DNA of 18,934 bases, taken from positions 1-18,934 of the forward strand of contig SDVU01000159.1 in assembly GCA_016256075.1 (NCBI GenBank). The letters run 5' to 3'. Under the pieces are notes generated by a model. That model did not search any database and was not told the origin of the DNA. It saw only the letters and a program-made list of their open reading frames with translations. A program made the translations under genes and the position numbers. This stretch comes from Dictyocoela muelleri (Eukaryota > Microsporidia). Positions 16,497 to 18,934 of the stretch are shown here, one piece after another. Every line of letters starts with the position of its first letter. The first letter of the stretch is position 1.

Positions 16497-16938
16497 AGCC
16501 AGATAGCTCAGTGGTTAACTCTCTTAATGAAAACAATCAAGTATCGTGGTTCGAATTCCACTGACGTCGCTCTTTAATAAATAATGAGCGAATGACATTA
16601 AGCGGTCATAAGTATATAATTATAGTATAAAATACAGTTGTTCCGGTGGAGTATAGCTGATTAAGACTTTGTCAAATATGATAATGAAGCAGAAGGCTCT
16701 CTATGGTGTGGAGGTGGTGCGGCGACGCATCTCGGCAAAAAGTAGTGAAGAATAAAAATTCATGAAAAGCCGCATATTACCATTATCTTGCTGAGTCATT
16801 GATAAAACGAAAATTGCCTATACAGCTAGACTTTTAGGTAGCCTAACGTATTATCAGAACACCAAGAACCAAAGATATCAGAACCTAGGTTTGAGACAGC
16901 TTTACGGATAGCAACTATGTATGTTGTTAGAATGCAAT
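16497..16938 (+). mobile_element. SINE-like repeat, most complete copy
   Basis: A repeat of about 442 bp with a tRNA-like head. The A box TAGCTCAGTGG (16504-16514) lies seven bases after AGCCAGA, the spacing found in tRNAs. The B box GGTTCGAATTCC is at 16548-16559. No acceptor stem can be closed, so it is tRNA-derived, not a working tRNA. The body, unrelated to tRNA, carries GACATTAAGCGGTCATAAGT, CAGTTGTTCCGGTGGAG, AGCTGATTAAGACTTTGTC, GAAGCAGAAG and GCGACGCATCTCGGCAAAAA. It ends near GTTGTTAGAATGCAAT, where similarity to the 10177 copy stops. No open frame, no A-tail. Five other copies occur in this window. Confidence 0.85.
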
Positions 16939-17045
16939 ATCTATTTTTATATTCTGTTACTTGTTCTTAATATTTAATAGTATAAAAAACGCTGGCGAAA
17001 AAAAAACGCCTTTTCGTTTAACAAAAATGGTGTTTTAGAGGAGGA

Positions 17046-17350
17046 TATTGTACCATTACTAAATTTCGAAATAAGTTTGATTTTATTACGAATGACGAAG
17101 GAAAAAGAATAAGAAGAAATATATAATCTTCAAGTGATAATTTGATTCTCTTCAACACGTTTTCTTCTTTGGCGTTTTTTTCAGACATCTGTATAACAGA
17201 CGAGAGAACCCATTCTCTTTGTAAATCTTAAGTTCTGCTAAGGACAAACAAATACGAGTGTCATTGATAATTCATGATCTTACTAATTTCTCTTTGCGAG
17301 TTATTAAGTTCAAAAAAGATAATGTTTGTAGTGTAAATCAATATTTCGTT
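17046..17350 (-). pseudogene. Merlin/ISXO2-like transposase, copy 3, N-terminal part
   Basis: The minus strand from about 17350 gives FFELNNSQREISKIMNYQ, then zinc-ribbon-like text (CP, then NLRFTKRMGSLVCYTDV and KKRQRRKR, about 17170-17260), then AKEENVLKRIKLSLEDYIFL (the duplicated segment). It continues, beyond the 16002-17045 insertion, in the main part at 16001-15287. Stops and frame changes are present, for example TAG after CP near 17241. No clear start codon or terminal inverted repeat. Confidence 0.65.
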
Positions 17351-17380
17351 TTTTGCTTTTCTCCATTATAAGGGCTACCA

Positions 17381-17751
17381 TTTTTTTAAAAATAATAATA
17401 GCCTTTATAATAAGAAAGAACATAAATTTTAATCATGTTATTAAGATTTTGATGCGATTAGGATTTTGATATTTCAAAAACTCTATAAAATGGTCAATTT
17501 TAAAACAAGAATTAAATTGATAAATTAATGTACATTAACTTGTCATTTTCAGTAACCATCAATGACCATTCTATCAATAACTTAAAAAAATACACTTTGC
17601 TTAACTAAATAAAATTGGTCAAAAATACATTTTACTATATTAATAAATATGAAAAATATCTTGATTTTTATTCAATTTTAATTTGTAATTAAATACATAA
17701 AAGAAAATGAAAAACACCTATGAAGATTATTTTTTTATAAATGCTGATGAT
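17381..17751. other. AT-rich gap, nothing recognised
   Basis: No gene, RNA or transposon end could be supported on either strand. Confidence 0.5.
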
Positions 17752-18026
17752 ATCATAACGGCTAACTCGGTAAATGTCACCTACCCTGGTCTTTAGACTT
17801 TTAGTTCGCTATGTTCCAATAATACGTCGTTCCTAAGCTACACAGAAGCCTAGCTGTGTACGGATTTTTGTTTTATTAATGACACGGCAGGATACAGGTA
17901 ATTAGTGACTTTCTCGTGTTTTTCCACCAGTTATTTTTTTAATATGCGTCTACGCTCTCTTACCAGGACTTATGAGTCACTCTTCTGCTTCATTGTAATA
18001 CTATACAATGTCATAATCAGCTTATT
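17752..18026 (-). mobile_element. SINE-like repeat, 3' part (reverse)
   Basis: The reverse complement starts near AAGCTGATTATGACATTGT, then AATGAAGCAGAAGAGTGAC, ATTACCTGTATCCTGCCGTG, TCATTAATAAAAC, ACACAGCTAGGCTTCTGTG, CGTATTATTGGAACA, and GAGTTAGCCGTTATGAT. This aligns along the 3' half of the copy at 16497-16938 with many substitutions. The tRNA-like head is absent or unrecognisable. It is an older copy than the 16497 one. Confidence 0.75.
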
Positions 18027-18804
18027 ACACATAAAAGATGGATATCACAAGTTTATTTATGACACTAAATCTCATTCTATGATTATAAACCAAATTCATC
18101 TCTAAATTTGAAATAAGATACTTGAATTGCATATTAAAGTATTTAAAACGCTGAAATATCTAGCTTCAATGTAGATTAGGAAATAATTCTGAATATGAAA
18201 AGAGTTTTCGCAAAACTAGAAAGATATAACCCATACAGATTATTGATATTCATAAAAATGTTTATACAAAAAAGCTTCCGAATATATTCTTTTTTTAACG
18301 AAATTCATCGTCACGACTTTTTCGCCAAAGGCGTAAATTCCGACGTTTCTGATAAAAGAATAAATAAAAAAAAATATAAAATTTAGCCTTTAACAATGGG
18401 TATAAAGAAATAAAAACCAACACATATTGAGCAATAGAGTGGAAAGATCGTTTTTGAAGGGAATATATAATTATACAAGAATGAAAGAATAAAAAATGTC
18501 TGGTGATTTAATTTAAAATATTGTACTTCAAAACTATATACATCTGCTGAGTACGTTTTCTTATCTTTAACTTCGCATAACCACATCCCTGATGAGGTAA
18601 AAAGTGCGTATGTAGTTTTTATGAACAAACATAAAAAATAATCTTTATTAAACACCGAAAGTGAAATAAATTAAATTTCTATCTACTAAAAGAAAATGAT
18701 GTTCGGTTCTTGTTAAATAATGGGGGTTTTGAAATAAAAGGGAGTTGAAATTTTACGGAGGTTTTTTTAATTAACGGGTCAATATTTTTCATATTGAAAT
18801 TTAA
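18027..18804. other. Region without a supported gene
   Basis: Two short frames exist: + 18195-18386 (63 residues, basic, ATG start, no CCC signal) and - 18655-18383 (90 residues, hydrophobic, Cys/Phe-rich, no ATG at its start). Neither has a recognised motif, so neither is called a gene. 18720-18780 has spaced GGG runs in A/T DNA (TAATGGGGGTTTTG, AAAAGGGAGTTG, TACGGAGG, AACGGGTC), a pattern also seen inside the MITE at 7870-8412. Confidence 0.4.
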
Positions 18805-18934
18805 AGCCTGATAGCCCAGTGGTTAACACTCTTGAATGTAAAATTTAAGTATCGAATTTCGAATCCCGCTGACGTCACTCTTTAATAAATAATGAGGGAA
18901 TGACATTAAGCGGTCATAACTATAGAAATATAGT
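18805..18934 (+). mobile_element. SINE-like repeat, 5' part, cut by the window end
   Basis: Starts AGCCTGATAGCCCAGTGG, with A box TAGCCCAGTGG (18812-18822) and the best-preserved B-box core in the window, TTTCGAATCCC (18857-18867). The middle CTTGAA-TGTAAAA-TTTAAG could fold as an anticodon-like arm. Then follow CTGACGTCACTCTTTAATAA, ATGAGGGAATGACATTAAGC and GGTCATAACTATA, as in the 16497 copy, to the end of the window. The head is the most tRNA-like of all copies. Confidence 0.85.

Larger units (their letters stand above)
16002..17045. mobile_element. Fold-back element enclosing a SINE dimer and a MITE
   Basis: The left arm (about 16002-16075) and the right arm (about 16963-17044) are inverted copies. 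Both contain CGAAA-x-GGCGTTTTTTTTCGCC and end inward with AAATATTAAGAAC. Each end has its own GGCGAAA/TTTCGCC-type hairpin. The outermost 15-20 bp match less well. With its contents removed, the arms would form a MITE of about 160 bp. The contents are a MITE (16077-16327) and two SINE-like copies (16328-16938). The insertion disrupts Merlin copy 3. Confidence 0.7.
15858..17186. repeat. Direct duplication of about 141-144 bp flanking a fold-back insertion
   Basis: 15858-16001 and 17046-17186 are direct copies, about 87-90% identical by eye, from TATTGT(A/G)CCATTACT to TTTTTCAGAC. Both encode the same Merlin segment (KRIKLS(V/L)EDYIFLL) on the minus strand. The inverted-repeat insertion 16002-17045 sits exactly between them. 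Confidence 0.85.

Noticed and set aside
17905-18105. 66-residue open frame on the + strand
   Set aside because: Overlaps the reversed SINE-like copy at 17752-18026 and has no recognisable features.
18195-18386. 63-residue open frame on the + strand
   Set aside because: Short, no recognised motif, no CCC-type signal upstream, and located in repeat-rich DNA.
18383-18655. 90-residue open frame on the minus strand
   Set aside because: No ATG at its start (it would begin with GTG), hydrophobic Phe/Cys/Tyr-rich translation as expected from random AT-rich DNA, and no family resemblance.

Overview
The window reads as chromosomal DNA of a transposon-rich microsporidian. It is very AT-rich and has few, intronless, reduced genes. 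Two genes carry a short CCC run just upstream of the ATG, a signal known from this group. The ribosomal protein gene has repeated AAATTT units upstream, and its stop codon overlaps an AATAAA. The transposase families present (Merlin/ISXO2-like, hAT, MULE) fit TE-loaded microsporidia. I cannot name the genus.

Only three host genes are well supported, all on the + strand: a CDK7/Kin28-like kinase (6674-7621), a 911-residue Asn-rich helical protein (11566-14301) that may be a diverged Nup155/Nup170-type nucleoporin, and ribosomal protein eS10 (14659-14979). They do not form an operon. The last two are close neighbours, separated by two tandem-repeat arrays.

The rest is mostly mobile DNA. 429-2671: a small palindrome, then a MITE-like inverted repeat split by a 1.77-kb hAT element with terminal inverted repeats (TIRs) and an 8-bp target site duplication (TSD). 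3012-3344: a MITE with a perfect 8-bp TSD. 3447-4990: remnants of a MULE and a Merlin transposase, both on the minus strand. 5340-5820: a faint retroelement-like fossil and a reversed SINE fragment. 7870-8412: a MITE rich in short repeats. 8544-10117: a Merlin element with long reiterated TIRs. 10177-11163: a SINE-like copy split by a 469-bp inverted-repeat element. 15287-17350: a third Merlin copy, interrupted by a fold-back element that itself holds a SINE dimer and another MITE. 17752-18026 and 18805-18934: two more SINE-like copies.

The most notable signal is a dispersed repeat of about 440 bp whose 5' end looks tRNA-derived (A and B boxes), with six copies in both orientations. It looks like a microsporidian SINE family. 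The second is that two inverted-repeat insertions are flanked by long direct copies of their host sequence (78 bp, and about 141-144 bp), far longer than a normal cut-and-paste TSD. The third is an array of AAATTT units directly upstream of the eS10 gene.

All boundaries, motif matches and family calls were read by eye. No alignment or database search was run.
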